A stretch of DNA of 64,000 bases from Zingiber officinale (lineage: Eukaryota > Streptophyta > Magnoliopsida > Zingiberales > Zingiberaceae). The position numbers and the translations under genes were made by a program. The DNA lies in the NCBI RefSeq assembly GCF_018446385.1, contig NC_055991.1, positions 115,177,794 through 115,241,793 of the forward strand. The letters run 5' to 3'. Below, piece by piece: positions 1-11,773 of this stretch (positions within the stretch are counted from its first letter, which is position 1; each line of letters opens with the position of its first letter). Below the pieces are notes generated by a model. It was not told where the DNA came from and ran no database searches. It worked only from the letters and a program-made list of their open reading frames with translations.

Positions 1-890
1 TATCCTCTTCTATTACATATCAACTTTTTAAAAATCTAAATCTCTTACATCCATTAATGGATTTCGGTCAAAATATATTAATGGGCCTAGGGAACTCTAA
101 TAAACTCATTCCAACTCTTGTGGATTTTTGTAATGCTCTGGTGTCCAAATATGTCATTATTTACTATTTTTAAAAAACCTAACATCACAGCTTATCACAC
201 CAACACCGCTATAGTACTTGTTTTTAAAAACCAACACTATAGCAGTGTTGATATAATTAAACTATGATGTTGGTTTTTAAAAATTAACATCACAGCGGTT
301 ATTACATGCATGTAAAGGAGAGGAAATTTTAATTTAATTTAAGAGGGAAAAGAAGAGAGAAAAGTTATTGTAGGCAAAGGAGAGAATAAAAAGTCGGCTC
401 TAACATAGGGGTAAAATGGGAAATAAAGACATCTTTTGGGCATTTTTAAACAACAGGGCGTCTTTTGGGCAATCCCAAACTTTGGGTGCACCCTTTGAAC
501 AATTATCGGTGTGTATATATGAATAATGTTATGGTGCTCACCTCCCGTGGGCAACTCCGTAAGCGATAGAGTGCACTTTCGAGCACCCGGATTGCCCTTT
601 CTTTTGGCACTATTATACTAACTATGAGTTTATAGTTGTTATACAATTATAATAGCTATGATTTTATAATATTACAATTGCATAGTTATAATAGTTATGG
701 GACCATATTCTATACTGTTGCAAAAGGTAAAATCTGTTTGACCCCTCCATTATTATTTCACACGATTGGGAGAGAGTAAATCAGGACACCTAAGTTAGCC
801 ATTGCATAGAAGGGTAATTTCTCAGTTTTTGCTGGGATTCGACTCTTGCTTAATTCTATAAATCTGTCATGTGATAACCAATTTAGCTAT
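1..890. other. Intergenic flank with small inverted repeat
   Basis: AT-rich sequence with no convincing gene. Positions 181-297 hold a compact inverted-repeat cluster: the arm at 199-214 pairs with 237-252, the arm at 221-240 pairs with 264-283, and the 11-mer AACATCACAGC occurs at both 181 and 287. Such repeats are common in subterminal regions of CACTA-type transposons, but no CACTA terminus was found, so the assignment is open. Confidence 0.4.
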
Positions 891-1210
891 TGTTGATAAT
901 TCTAAATGCATGAATTAAAACGAATTAATACGATAAAGGCTTACAGCGATCTCTCGCAGATCTACAATCGACGACGGCAAGACTCGCTGTCGGAAGAATG
1001 ATCACAGATCAGAAAGCTCTCTGTAATTCCACGAACCAAATCTCACTGCCTCAGATGTTCTCTTTCTCTCTTTCTTATCTTTTTTCTTACGCTGCTGAAT
1101 GATCCTTGGACGCACCCCTTATAAAGGGAAATAACCCAGGGGTATAATGGATTTTTCCATTAAGAGTAGTGGGGAACGTGGGCATATTCCCACTTTCCCC
1201 ATTTCCTACA
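891..1210 (-). repeat. Left LTR (3' LTR) of the outer copia-type element
   Basis: 320 bp, matching 14404-14742. It begins TGTTGATAATTC and ends TTTCCTACA on the plus strand, giving the TG...CA termini expected of LTRs. The right copy is longer, partly from an expanded CTCTTT run. Confidence 0.75.
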
Positions 1211-2174
1211 TCTCCCACTCGTCCAAGGTAAGTCACTAAGACTAGTTCATTCAGTTAAGTCACAAAGACTAGTTAGTCATGAAAACTAAATAAGTCACAT
1301 AGACTATTTAAGAGTTTAGTCACATAGACCATATTAGAGCATCCAATCCATACTTAGAGAAAATGGTTCGTGCGACAGCAAACACACTGAGAGATAGTTG
1401 CTAAGAAGATTGTTACACTTTACATAGCCGCTTTCTGAGCAATCAATACTAACAAAGTTGTTACACTTTACTTAGCCACTCATATAAATTAGAGACACTC
1501 TGCATGACACATAGCCTCTTTTTTGATGACGCATAACCTTTATCCAGGATCCATCCAATCTCCCAGTTGTTGGTTAATCCTAGGAAAACGTACCGGTTCC
1601 ACTATACAAAAATTTTTGTACAAATGTCGAACCTTTCCTTAAATAACCTATTGTATTCTTTAGAAATTAAATCAGGATTCGCAGACGGAACTTAACATCA
1701 TTGATTCCAAATTTAACTTATCTTGACGATTGATACTATACTAATGAAACTGATTTCTTACATAAAGTTAATCTCTCTTAAAACATTTATTATTCAGTTG
1801 AAGAATTTATAGGTTCATAGTAGTTAGATACCTCATTTATCTATAAAAAAGATACTAAAATGTAAAAAATCACCACCAAATAGCACAAAAATATTGTACA
1901 AATCACACAATGACCTGCTAAAAATCGAGAAGCCAAAAAATTTGAACAATAACCAACAACAAACAAATAATGTAATGTGAAAATCGAACAAAATAAGATT
2001 AATCGATCAAAAACTACAAATAGCGAAGAAACTTACTATTTTTTGAGGTGATTGGCTGACTTCGACTTTGTTTCTTTCGTCGTTTGCTTCAGTCTCCTCG
2101 TCGATGGATTTGGTCGGTCGGTTGGTGTATCTCGACAATTAGAGCTTTGCATTGTCATCGGTGGGATTGGCGGA
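1211..2174 (-). other. Internal region of the outer element, 3' part, non-coding
   Basis: Starts at the purine-tract complement beside the LTR. Short phrases recur (for example AAGTCACATAGACTA variants at 1230-1330, and TTGTTACACTTTAC at 1409 and 1459). No open frame resembles retroelement proteins. It is interrupted at 2175 by the target duplication of the inner Sirevirus. Confidence 0.5.
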
Positions 2175-2179
2175 CAAAT

Positions 2180-3871
2180 TGTTAGGACCTTCGGATGGCT
2201 AGAGAGGGAGGGTGTGAATAGCCTCCTCTAAAAACTCAATTAATCTCCTCACAAAAGTTTGTTAGCACAGCGGAAATAAGCAAAAGGAAAACTGATGCAA
2301 GGAAAAGAAACAACCCACCACTAACACAACAAGGATGTACGAGGTTCGGGGATAACTTGCCCCTACTCCTCGGCGTGTTCGTAAGGTGGATGATCCCTTG
2401 ATCTTTCGGTAGATCACACCCCGGACAGATTCCGGCTAAGTATTTCTCTTTCTCGGTGGAGTAACCTCTCCACAAAGTCTCAGAAAAGATTTGAAATGAA
2501 GCACAAGACTTACGGAGTTTAGTGGCTAAAAGGAATGAACAATAAACTTACAGCCACGATGAAAGCAAAACGCAAAGACAGAAGAAGTTCCTCAGCCAAG
2601 AGCTCAAAAACACAGCACTCTTGCTTGATCGACAGAGAGTTTTTTTTTTGAAAATCCTCAGCCAAACCTCTCTTCTTCCTTCTTCTTATTCCTCTGCTTT
2701 CTCAATGTCTTCAGCCAGAGCCGAATCACTATGACCAACTCAGGCGTCGCCAATCACTCTTCCTCCTCATCTGGTTCTCTGAACTCACACCAATACCATC
2801 CATGGTCTTCACTAGTGTCTCTGAGCTCGAACCAATAAGCAAGAGTCAAGTTATTGCCAACTGATCGCAGCCAGTGAACGTTGACGCTCCAATTGCACCA
2901 TTTGCAGCGAAACACAGTAGAAAGAGCACTTGGTCTTATTCTTCTGATGGAGCTTAATTTGAATTTAAGCATTGGCACGACTCCTGCAACCTGTAACTCA
3001 AAAAGCTTACAGCAGATGGTTAGATCAGATGAATCAGAAATCGCAGAGAAACAGCAGAAGACAAACGACATCATTGTGGATCGGTCAACAGACCGATCCA
3101 TGGCCCTCTGGACCGATCAGGACACATCCTAATCGGTCTGGGATGATGCTGATCGGTATGTGGACCGATCAGCCTATAGGTGGATCGGTCCACAAACCGA
3201 TCCCCCATTGTTCTGAATCTTATCGCCTTCTTACTGATCGGTCACCAGACCGATAAGATAACCCACAGAGAGCTACTGTGTGGTTACTGATCGGTCACGA
3301 GACCGATCAGATAACTAAGGTGTCGACCGATCTAGACAGCCAAAGTATCACTGGATCGGTCAACAGATCGATCAATGCCTCTGTTGGTTTTAGAGCTTCC
3401 CAGCCCTAAATCCTAACGTCTTCCTGGTCCAGAGAACGAGCTACCGAGCCCTCTCTGACCTAGTTTGGAGAACAAACTACCGAGCCCTCTCCGACTTCGT
3501 CCGGTCCAGAGAACGAGCTACCGAGCCCTCTCTGACCTACTCCGGAGAACGAGCTGCCGAGCCCTCTCCGACTTCGTCCGGTCCAGAGAACGAGCTACCA
3601 AGCCCTCTCTGACCTATTCCGGAGAACGAGCTGCCGAGCCCTCTCAGACTTCGTCCGGTCCAGAGAACGAGCTACCGAGCCCTCTCTGACCTAGTCCGGA
3701 GAACGAGCTGTCGAGCCCTCTCCGACTTCGCGTGCCAAGTATCCATACTTGGATTTTTCCTGTCCACATGATCAACCTTGATCATTAATCAGTCTGAGTT
3801 TAATTAATATCTGATACAAACTTAAATCAGTGTCAAAATCAAAACAACAGCCAAGTCAGACTGTATTAACA
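2180..3871 (-). repeat. Left LTR (3' LTR) of the large Sirevirus-type element
   Basis: 1692 bp, TGTTAGGACC...TATTAACA on the plus strand, so TGTTAATA...CCTAACA in element orientation. It contains a cluster of GATCGGTC/GACCGATC dyads (about 3075-3380) and four 77-bp tandem units (about 3426-3733). It is nearly collinear with the right LTR, differing mainly by small substitutions and a few short indels. Confidence 0.92.
3426..3733. repeat. 77-bp tandem repeat in the LTR
   Basis: Four units start with GGTCCAGAGAACGAGCTACC at about 3426, 3503, 3580 and 3657. Each unit is itself two related half-units of about 38 bp containing GAGAACGAGCTNCCGAGCCC. The right LTR carries the equivalent array at about 13038-13345. 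Confidence 0.85.
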
Positions 3872-4125
3872 ATCTCCCCCTTTTTGTTGTTTGACAACAC
3901 GATTTAAGTTTAGATCAGAAATGTTCATATTTTCCTAATTTTAGGGGAATCAAGATCCTCCCCCTAAGACAGATACAATACCATGTAAGGATAGGGGAAT
4001 CAAGATCCTCCCCCTAAAGCCAAACTTTCATTTATCTCTAAACTTAGTTATCTTCTCCCCCTTTGTCAAACACCGAAAAGGTGCGAATTAGGTAAGAAAA
4101 CGTTAAAGGACTCCCCCTTAACCCA
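3871..4125 (-). promoter_or_regulatory. Array of polypurine-tract-like motifs beside the 3' LTR
   Basis: C-rich plus-strand motifs, purine-rich in element orientation, occur at 3872 (ATCTCCCCCTTTTTG, directly beside the LTR), 3957, 4007, 4055 and 4111. The two at 3957 and 4007 are parts of a roughly 50-bp duplicated block. The LTR-adjacent copy is the presumed primer for plus-strand DNA synthesis. Multiple tracts at this place are a reported feature of Sireviruses. Confidence 0.75.
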
Positions 4126-4378
4126 TACTGTCTTTTTCTTAATCCACCTAGAATGCCCTCTAAGTGTATTATAAGACAGTAATAAAGAAATAAGAGACAT
4201 ACAAGACATGACATATGAACAGCATATTAATAGCCAATAGGAAGTGAAACATAAAGAAAAACAAAAAAATGAGCAGCATAAATATATGAAATCAGCAAGT
4301 ATCCAGGTCAGACATAAGTATCCAACAAACAACATCCAAAACATAGATAATCAAAATGACAGCATAGAATAATGTGTA

Positions 4379-5533
4379 TCAATCAACCTCCTCATCATGA
4401 GGAGCATCAGCATCATCAGCTGGAGGAGTGAGTCCCTGAGGTGGCATGCCCCTGCTCGAGGATGGATAGCTCGGGAAATACTGCGGAGGTGGGTATCTGG
4501 CCATCCATCCCATAATCGCCTAATGTGTCACCAACTGCTGACTGCGTAGATCATCGTAGCGCTGGTCAATCCGAACGCGCAGCCTGTGGAGCTCAACAAC
4601 CAGCAGCTCATCGTGCTGATCAATGCGGCTCTCCAGCTCGGCGATCTGCCAGCGCAGATCAGGATCTGCCTCTCCATCGTCAGTAGCAGCAGCAGGAGGA
4701 GTAGCAACAGGAGCAGCCGCAACCTATCGTGGAGGTGCCCGTGGTAACTCACCTAGTGCTCTCCCATCCTTCCACCGAACCTCCCCATTCTGTCCTATGA
4801 TGCCAGACTTGGAAAATGCTCGTTTCCTGAGTATGCAGTCCTGCCTGACCATCTTGACTATTCTACCCTTGGAGACATCAATCTGAAGGGTCTCGAACCA
4901 ATCTGTAATTATATGCCCATAAGGCATATAAACAGTGAAGCTGTTTGGCTCACTATAGGAGATGATCGAAGAATAGATGCTAGACATGATGTCAAAGTCG
5001 AGACGCCGATGCAATCCATAAAGCATCAGGCAATGATATGGTCGGATCTCAGACAAGGGTTTAGATGTGATTGGCAGAAGGCAGTTTGTGACAATCTTAA
5101 AGAGAATGTAATCTGGGGCAGATAATCTCAAGGCTGCAAAAGTAGGAAAATCAACATCTAATTCATCTAGCCCACCCGGTCTAGGATGTCCGAAGAAATA
5201 CTCATAAATGGAGTCAGATGAGACATCAAAGGATGAAGATAAGGGGTCTGGTAAGTCAAGATATATGGAAAAGACATTTCCTGAACACCTACGACAAGCT
5301 AGATAATCAAAGAAGGCTGAGAAACTGAAATCAAGAGTCTGCTTAGCAACTTTTGTTTTATAACTTACATCATTAGTTTGATGAAGATTATTATAAAACT
5401 CAAATACTAAGTCATAATTGATATCTCGTTCTAAATAGACAAGTGAATCAAGTTTGTAATAGGTAATGATTTCTGACACAGATGGACAAAATTCGTCCAT
5501 GAATTTTCGATCCACAGACCTACAAGGGAGCAA
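4379..5533 (-). pseudogene. Envelope-like third ORF of the Sirevirus-type element
   Basis: An open frame of 269 codons runs from 5533 to a TAG at 4726-4724. The same frame continues through a second TAG at 4522-4520 and ends at TGA 4381-4379, so about 385 codons share one frame with two internal stops. The first 200 residues have the look of the putative plant transposon protein domain often found in Sirevirus third ORFs (FVFEFYNNLH-like block, then a C-terminal LPITSKPLSEIRPYH segment). The tail holds a charged, probably helical stretch and a Pro-rich end. No clear signal peptide or strong membrane segment is visible, so an envelope role is not supported. The upstream limit is uncertain because a related frame at 5658-5431 overlaps it. 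Confidence 0.6.
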
Positions 5534-5959
5534 TTTGAAGGTCCGTTGTTTAAAGGCTTGTTCAAAATAGTGGTTTGGGAATCTCCCGGAGACAGATGGT
5601 TGAGGTCGGGAGGGAGCCTTAGACTAAGACTTCTCAGACGACTTAGAGGTTCCTTCACCCACTTTTTTCTTCCTAAGGTTTAACAATGTGATACAATGGG
5701 GCAAATAAGTGAGCACCGGAGCCACCAACAACCGAAAGCCAAAGCAAAATGCACAGATACGGTGAGAAATGAAACTGAAATGCCAAGGTGAGTAGTTCTA
5801 GGGAAGTATGGAGTTACCTTGGTGCCATTGAAGTATCTTTTGGCTAGGGCTTCGGCGTGCAAAGAGAAGAGAAGAGTTGAGGTGTAGGAAAGTGTCGGCT
5901 AGGGCTTCAGCGTGAAAGGAGAAGAGAAGGGATTGGGAAGATTTAAGAGAGATCGGCTA

Positions 5960-6310
5960 GGGTACAGGTGTTGAAGTGATCGGATGGCTGTCCGATCAGG
6001 AGACATCAGAAACTTCCTGATCGGTCACCAGTCCGATCAGGGAACCTTCTGATCGGTCTCTGGACCGATCAGGGAACCTCCTGATCGGTCTGTAGACCGA
6101 TCAGAAAATGATCAGTAGCCCTCTCTGCGTACCAGACTGACCTGATCGGTCCTCGGATCGATCAGGGAACTCCTGATTGGTATAAAACGAACTTGATCGG
6201 TCCCTGGACCGATCAGATTACAAACAGAAGGGTCTGGAGAGATTTTTGGATCGGTCGACAGACCGATCCACCTTCTCCTGATCGGGTTGTAGACCGATCA
6301 GTGTCTGATA
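5960..6310. repeat. Cluster of GATCGGTC dyads in the internal region
   Basis: Eight or more short palindromic units of the form GATCGGTC-(4 to 5 nt)-GACCGATC lie between the third ORF and pol. The same units occur in the LTRs. Each could fold into an 8-bp stem with a tiny loop. Confidence 0.8.
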
Positions 6311-6983
6311 CTGAAGTTTCTCCAGTAAATTCAGTAACTGAAATTCGTAGAGGTGTTCGATAATTCGTAGAAGTTTCTCCAGTAAAACTTCCAAATTCAG
6401 TACCTAGAACCTGAAGAATCTACAAGCATAACTATTTCCTAAAGATTATGGTATGAAATTGTTTATAGCCCGAAAGTTTCAGATACTTAGAAAAACAGAC
6501 AACTCAAGGCTTGAAAACTGAAATTTTCGACCTTATTATGTTCAGTTTCAAGTTTGTCAAAATATAACCAAATTGCTATCATTATTTCAAGGACTTGTCC
6601 TAGTTTCAATCAAAATCATGAAAAGTATCGATCAAAAGTATCAAACAGTCCATCAACCAAAGTTACATAATTTCTAGGTAGAGGTCCAACCAAGTTTCCT
6701 TGGTTGGAATATATGAGTAAGATCTAGGAACCAAATACACATGAATTATGTAATGGTCTTCCCCATACTCAATTTATGTCTCTTCAACCTAATTATTCAA
6801 GGGATGCATGATACATTTTGAATAATTCGGCTGATCCTAGCATCTCACCCCATTTCTAGCAAACAAAAATAATTTGTTAAACCTTATAGTTTGTGTGAGA
6901 TGTTCCCAAGTTGCCCAAATTAATTTTCCTTTTTTTCTTATCGTTTTAATTGTCCTTATTGATCATGACGTGGTCCTAATGAC
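6311..6983. other. Non-coding spacer between pol and third ORF
   Basis: AT-rich, with several stretches of modest repetition (TTCGTAGAAGTTTCTCCAGT-like phrases near 6340-6390). I see no gene. In Sireviruses this interval is commonly untranslated. Confidence 0.4.
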
Positions 6984-8765
6984 CTATTGAGCCAAACACA
7001 TTCTCAATTCTCTCCTCAAATGACTAAATTCATTTTTTGGAAGAGGTTTGGTGAAAATATCGGCTAGGTTTGACTTTGACTCAACATATGTGAGTGCAAT
7101 GTCTCCCCTAGCTATGTGATCTTTAATGAAGTGATGACGCACTTCAATATGTTTGGTCCTTGAATAATGGACTGGATTTTTTGTTAGGTTTATTGTGCTG
7201 ATGTTATCACACAACACTTGCACTCCCTTATATGAAAGCCCATAATCTTCTAGGGTGTGGATCATCCACAACAATTGTGATACACTCTCTTCCATGGCAA
7301 TGTATTCAGCCTCGGTTGTGGAGAGAGCAACACAATGTTGCTTCCGACTTGACCAACTAACCAGTTATGAACATAAAAATTGACAACCCCCACTAGTGCT
7401 TTTCCGATCCAATTTGCACCCAGCATAATCGGAGTCGGTATAACCTATCAAATCAAAAGACTCAGTACGAGGGTACCAGAGACCTACTCTAATTGTGCCC
7501 TTAAGGTATCTCAGAATTCTCTTAACTGTAATTAAATGAGATTCCTTGGCACATACTTGATATCTAGCGCACATGCCCACAGCAAAAAGTATGTCCGGTC
7601 GACTAGCTGTGAGATATAGAAGACTACCGATCATGCTTCTATATTGTGTTAGATTAACTGGTTTTCCATTCTCATCATTGTCAAGGCGAGTGTTCGTCGC
7701 CATTGGAGTGGATACTTCCTTAGAGTCACTCATTTTGAATTTCTTGATCATCTCTTAAGTGTATTTTGTCTGATGGATATAAATGTCATCTCGAGTTTGT
7801 TTGATTTCAAGTCCAAGGAAGAATGTCAATTCTCCCACCAGACTCATCTCAAACTCACTTTCCATGTGAGTGATAAATTCATTCAAATAGCCCTTATTAT
7901 TTGAGCCACAAATTATGTCATCGACATACACCTGGGCTACAAATATGTCTTCACCATCTCTACGCAGAAATAGTATTGGGTCTATTTGACCTCTTACAAA
8001 ACCCTTTTCTAGTAAGTAAGTTGACAACCTTTCGTACCATGCTCGAGGTGCTTGTTTAAGCCCATAAAGAGCTTTCTTGAGCTTGTACACGTGGTTTGGA
8101 GCTTCGGTATTCACAAACCCCGGTGGTTGTTCAACATAGACCTCTTCTTTAATGAAACCATTTAAGAAGGCCGATTTAACGTCCATTTGATAGAGCTTGA
8201 AGTCTCTATGTACAGCAAAGGCTAGCATTAAACGAATGGACTCTAATCGAGCCACGGGAGCATAAGTCTCATCATAATCGAGGCCTTCGACTTGACTGTA
8301 GCCCTTGGCTACAAGTCTTGCCTTGTTTCTTACGACTTCCCCCTTTTGGTTTAACTTATTTTTGAAGACCCATTTGGTTCCAATAATGGTGGTCTTCTTA
8401 GGTCTAGGAACTAAGTCCCACACTTGGCTCCTTTCAAATTGACCTAACTCATCTTGCATAGTTATGATCCAATCAGGATCGTGCAATGCCTCATCAACTA
8501 ATTTTGGTTCGATTTCTGAGATCAAGGCGACCTCATTAGACTCATTTCTAAAGAATGACCTAGTCCTAACCCCTTGTTGAATGTCTCCCACAATCTGGTC
8601 TTGGGGATGACTAGAGGCTATCCTAGATTGCCTTGGTGTTGGCGGTGCCTCATGGGTGGTCTCACTAGACACAGGCAAGGGCTTAGTACCAAGCAAAGGA
8701 TCAGACTGAGCCCTTTCTTGCCTTTGCTCATCATCATCGGAGTCAATTTCGACTCTTTCTATGTT
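6984..8765 (-). pseudogene. Reverse transcriptase and RNase H region of pol
   Basis: The reverse transcriptase contains [14 protein letters not shown], the [11 protein letters not shown] block, [10 protein letters not shown] and the catalytic YVDD at about 7918-7929. Stops at 7757-7755 and 7367-7365 interrupt the connection and the RNase H. The RNase H retains GYTDSDYAGC, TTEAEYIA, the LCDN block and HIEVRHHFI, all typical of Ty1/copia. The terminal stop is at 6984. Confidence 0.93.
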
Positions 8766-8987
8766 TTAATCATTTAAACTTAGATTTCTAAGTTCAAATT
8801 GAATTTCTCCTACATCCCTTGATTGATCATTTGATTTAGGAATTTCTTCAAATGCTACATCCGAGGACTCTTCAATCAATTTAGTCCTATTGTTGTAGAC
8901 TCGATAGGCTTTGCTGATGAGAGAGTACCCGACTAGTATCCCTTCGTCAGCCTTAGCCGTGAACTTTCCAAGATGATCCTTGGTGTT

Positions 8988-10124
8988 CTAGATAAACACC
9001 TTACAACCAAACACCCTAAGATGTTTAATTGTAGGGGGTCTCCCAAACCAAAGTTCATGGGGAGTCTTTCCTAAAAACCTATGTATCAAGACTCGATTTT
9101 GCACATAGCAAGCGGTATTTACAGCTTCAACCCATAAGTAGCTCGGTAGTGAGTACTCATTGAGCATGCTTCGTGCAGCCTCTTGCAAGACTCGGTTCTT
9201 TCTCTCCACAACCCCATTTTGTTGTGGGGCCCTTGGAGTAGAGAACTCATGCCTATATCCTTTTTCTTGACAAAATTCTAAAAATCTATGGTTTTGAAAT
9301 TCTCCACCATGATCACTTCTAATTGTTTTAATTGTTGTTGATTTTTCATTTTCAGTTCTTCTACAAAAAGAAACAAAAACATCTATGGTTTGATCCTTAT
9401 TTTTCAAAAAGAAAGTCCATGTATATCTAGTAAAATCATCAATGATCACTAAGCAGTATCTACTTCCATTCAATGAAATAACATTACTGCAATCAAACAA
9501 ATCCATATGCAATAAATCTAAAGCAGTAGATGTACTTACAGCGCTTTTACCTTTATGAGACGCTTTTGTTTGCTTACCCTTTTGACATGCATCACATAAT
9601 TTTGTCTTTTGGTACTTGATGCTTGGTAAGTCTCGCACTAATCCTTTGTTGACCAGCTTTCGAATATTCTTCATGTTTACATGGGCCAACCTCCTATGCC
9701 ACAGCCATGATTCTTCTTCTTTTGACATGAAACACTTAGCAGAGGCATTAGTAGCACTTTTAAAAAATACTTGATAAATGTTATCTACCCTTGTGCCTAC
9801 TAGTACCGTGTCAAGTGTGTCAATGTGTTTGACCAGACATTGAGTTGAATGAAACTCAATTGTGTAACCCGTATCACACAATTGGCTGACACTTAGGAGA
9901 TTAAAGGTCATCCCCTTGACTAGAAGGACATTTTTGATTTGGAGACATTCGGATATATGAATATCTCCAACTCCTATAACCTTAAGGCTACCATTATTAC
10001 CAAAAGACACATTACTTCTATTTTTGTTTTGAAGGGTAGTAAAGAGTGACTTGTCCCCGGTCATGTGCTTGGAGCATCCACTATCAACAAACCAAGTTGA
10101 TAGATGCTCCCCCTTGACAAATGC
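8988..10124 (-). pseudogene. Protease and integrase region of pol
   Basis: The protease active-site block WFVDSGCSKHMTG lies directly after the stop at 10125. The integrase zinc-binding HHCC segment (HRRLAHVNMKNI...CDACQKGK) follows at about 9570-9715. The catalytic core shows the expected acidic residues in HMDLFD, IRSDHGGEF and NGVVERKNR. The frame is stopped by TAG at 8990-8988, just after RVFGCKVFI, and a further TAA at 8768-8766 lies in the linker to the reverse transcriptase. Confidence 0.92.
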
Positions 10125-11717
10125 CTACAAGACACGAAAGATAGATGTTTTAGGTACCCAAATCTTGGGACCTAATGCATCTACAATGAAAGACCTAGGA
10201 ACCCATGCCTTGGTCACACCCTTCCTAGTCTCATGAATCCTAGAAGCATGTGATCTATGAAATTGGGTTCTAGACACTAGGGAAATGAAACTAGACTCCT
10301 TAGGTTGATATCCTAACCCAGCCTTGTTGTAGACCGCCCTTTGGGCATTTAGAATCATATCTAAGGTCTTAGAGCTAGTTGAGAATTTCTCAAGCATTTT
10401 CTTGAGTTTCTCAACTTCACTCTTTAAGGCTTTGTTTTCATCCTCAAGAAGCTCTTGATGTAGGTCATCAACCTTATCTTCCCTAAGAGTCTTCAAATGT
10501 TCTACTTCATCTTTTAATGATTTGATTTCAGTTTTTGATTTATTAAGCAAAGTAGATAAATGTGCAATAGTTTTATAGCATTTTTCTAAGTGAGGAGAAG
10601 TTACCTCTTCATCATCCGAAGATGATGAAGCCGCGGCTGATGTATCACTTCCGGAATCCGATTCCTCCCTTGCCATGAGCGTTAATTGACGAGTGCTTTT
10701 CTCCTTCTTCTCTTCCTCCGATGAGCTTGAGGAGGATTCATCCCAAGTAGCTTTGAGAGTTTTCTTCTTCTTGACCCTTTCCTCCTTCTTCTTGAGTTTT
10801 GGACACTCGCTCCGATAGTGTCCTTTCTTGCTACACTCATAACACGTAACATTAGTCTTATCAACATTTTGATCAATAGACTTACCTTTCCCTTTGTATC
10901 TCCGGCTCCTTCTTATGATTCTCCTTACGAAGTTGGCCATCTCGCTTGATGATGATCCACCTTCATCATCGGACTCGGAGGAGGATGAGGATGTAGGAAT
11001 CTCTTTCTCCTTCTTCTTTTCTTTCTTCCTTCTTCCATCCTTGCTCTTTTCTCCTGCAACTAAGGCAATACCTTTCTCTTTTTGACCCTTGTTAGCAAGT
11101 TCATGAAGTTCCATTTCACAAAAGAATTCATCTAATTTAACAATTGAAAGGTCCTTGGAGACCTTGTAGGCATCTACCATAGATGACCACAAGGCATTCC
11201 TCGGAAAGGCTTTGAGAGCGTACCTTACAAGATCGCGATTCTCTACGCGTTCATCTACGGAATGAAGACCATTGATGATCTCTTTGAACCTTCCGTGTAG
11301 TTCACTTACCGTTTCGTTCTCCTTCATGGTGAGATTTTGTAGTTGGTTTAGGAACAAGTCTCTCTTGGCGATCCGAGAGTCTCGGGTTCCTTCTTAGAGC
11401 TCGATGAGCTTGTTCCACAAATCTTTTGCGCTCACAAATGGACCTACCTTGACAAGTTGATCTTTGGCTATCCCAAATTGTAGAGTGACCACCGCCTTGG
11501 CATCGGCTTGTCCTATGCGAGTTTGCTCGGCGGACCACCTTGACGACTCTAGTTCCTTACCTTCTTCGTCCTTCGGAGGTGTGAACCCTTCCTTGACCGA
11601 GAACCACATAGAGATGTCGGTCTTGAGATAATACTCTATACGGCTCTTCCAATATTGGAAGTCCGCTTCGTCGAAGTAGGGTGGACGATTGGTGCTAAAA
11701 CCTTCCTTCATAGCCAT
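10125..11717 (-). pseudogene. gag region
   Basis: The start fits copia gag (PPYFDEADFQYWKSRIEYYL near the N terminus). A TAA at codon 108 falls in the LWNKLIEL... segment of the UBN2-type gag domain. The frame then continues through the rest of that domain, a Ser/Lys-rich linker, a CCHC zinc knuckle (CYECSKKGHYRSEC, around 10808-10850), an acidic Ser-rich tract and a long heptad-like coiled coil (about 10390-10590). It ends at TAG 10127-10125, directly before the protease. The long coiled-coil C terminus suits Sirevirus gag, which in SIRE1-like elements is thought to contact host proteins. Confidence 0.88.
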
Positions 11718-11759
11718 CTTCTTGCTCTTTAGGGTGTTAATCCGGATGAAGAGCGTCTT

Positions 11760-11771
11760 GCTCTGATACCA
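11760..11771 (-). other. Primer-binding site, initiator tRNA-Met type
   Basis: GCTCTGATACCA on the plus strand is the complement of TGGTATCAGAGC, the standard primer site paired by the 3' end of initiator tRNA-Met. It lies two bases from the right LTR, as expected for a minus-strand element. Confidence 0.92.
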
Positions 11772-11773
11772 CT

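Larger units (their letters stand above)
6984..11717 (-). pseudogene. gag-pol polyprotein gene, one frame with six stop codons
   Basis: From the ATG at 11717 to the terminal stop at 6984 every recognisable domain lies in a single frame of 1578 codons without a frameshift. Internal stops are at 11396-11394 (codon 108), 10127-10125 (531), 8990-8988 (910), 8768-8766 (984), 7757-7755 (1321) and 7367-7365 (1451). Order: gag with UBN2-type region, zinc knuckle and coiled coil; protease; integrase; reverse transcriptase; RNase H. In active relatives the polyprotein is cut by its own protease. This copy cannot make a full product unless stops are read through. Confidence 0.92.

Noticed and set aside
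3075-3380. Regularly repeated GATCGGTC dyads, CRISPR-like at first sight
   Set aside because: Spacers are short, unequal and partly repeated, and the DNA is a plant LTR.
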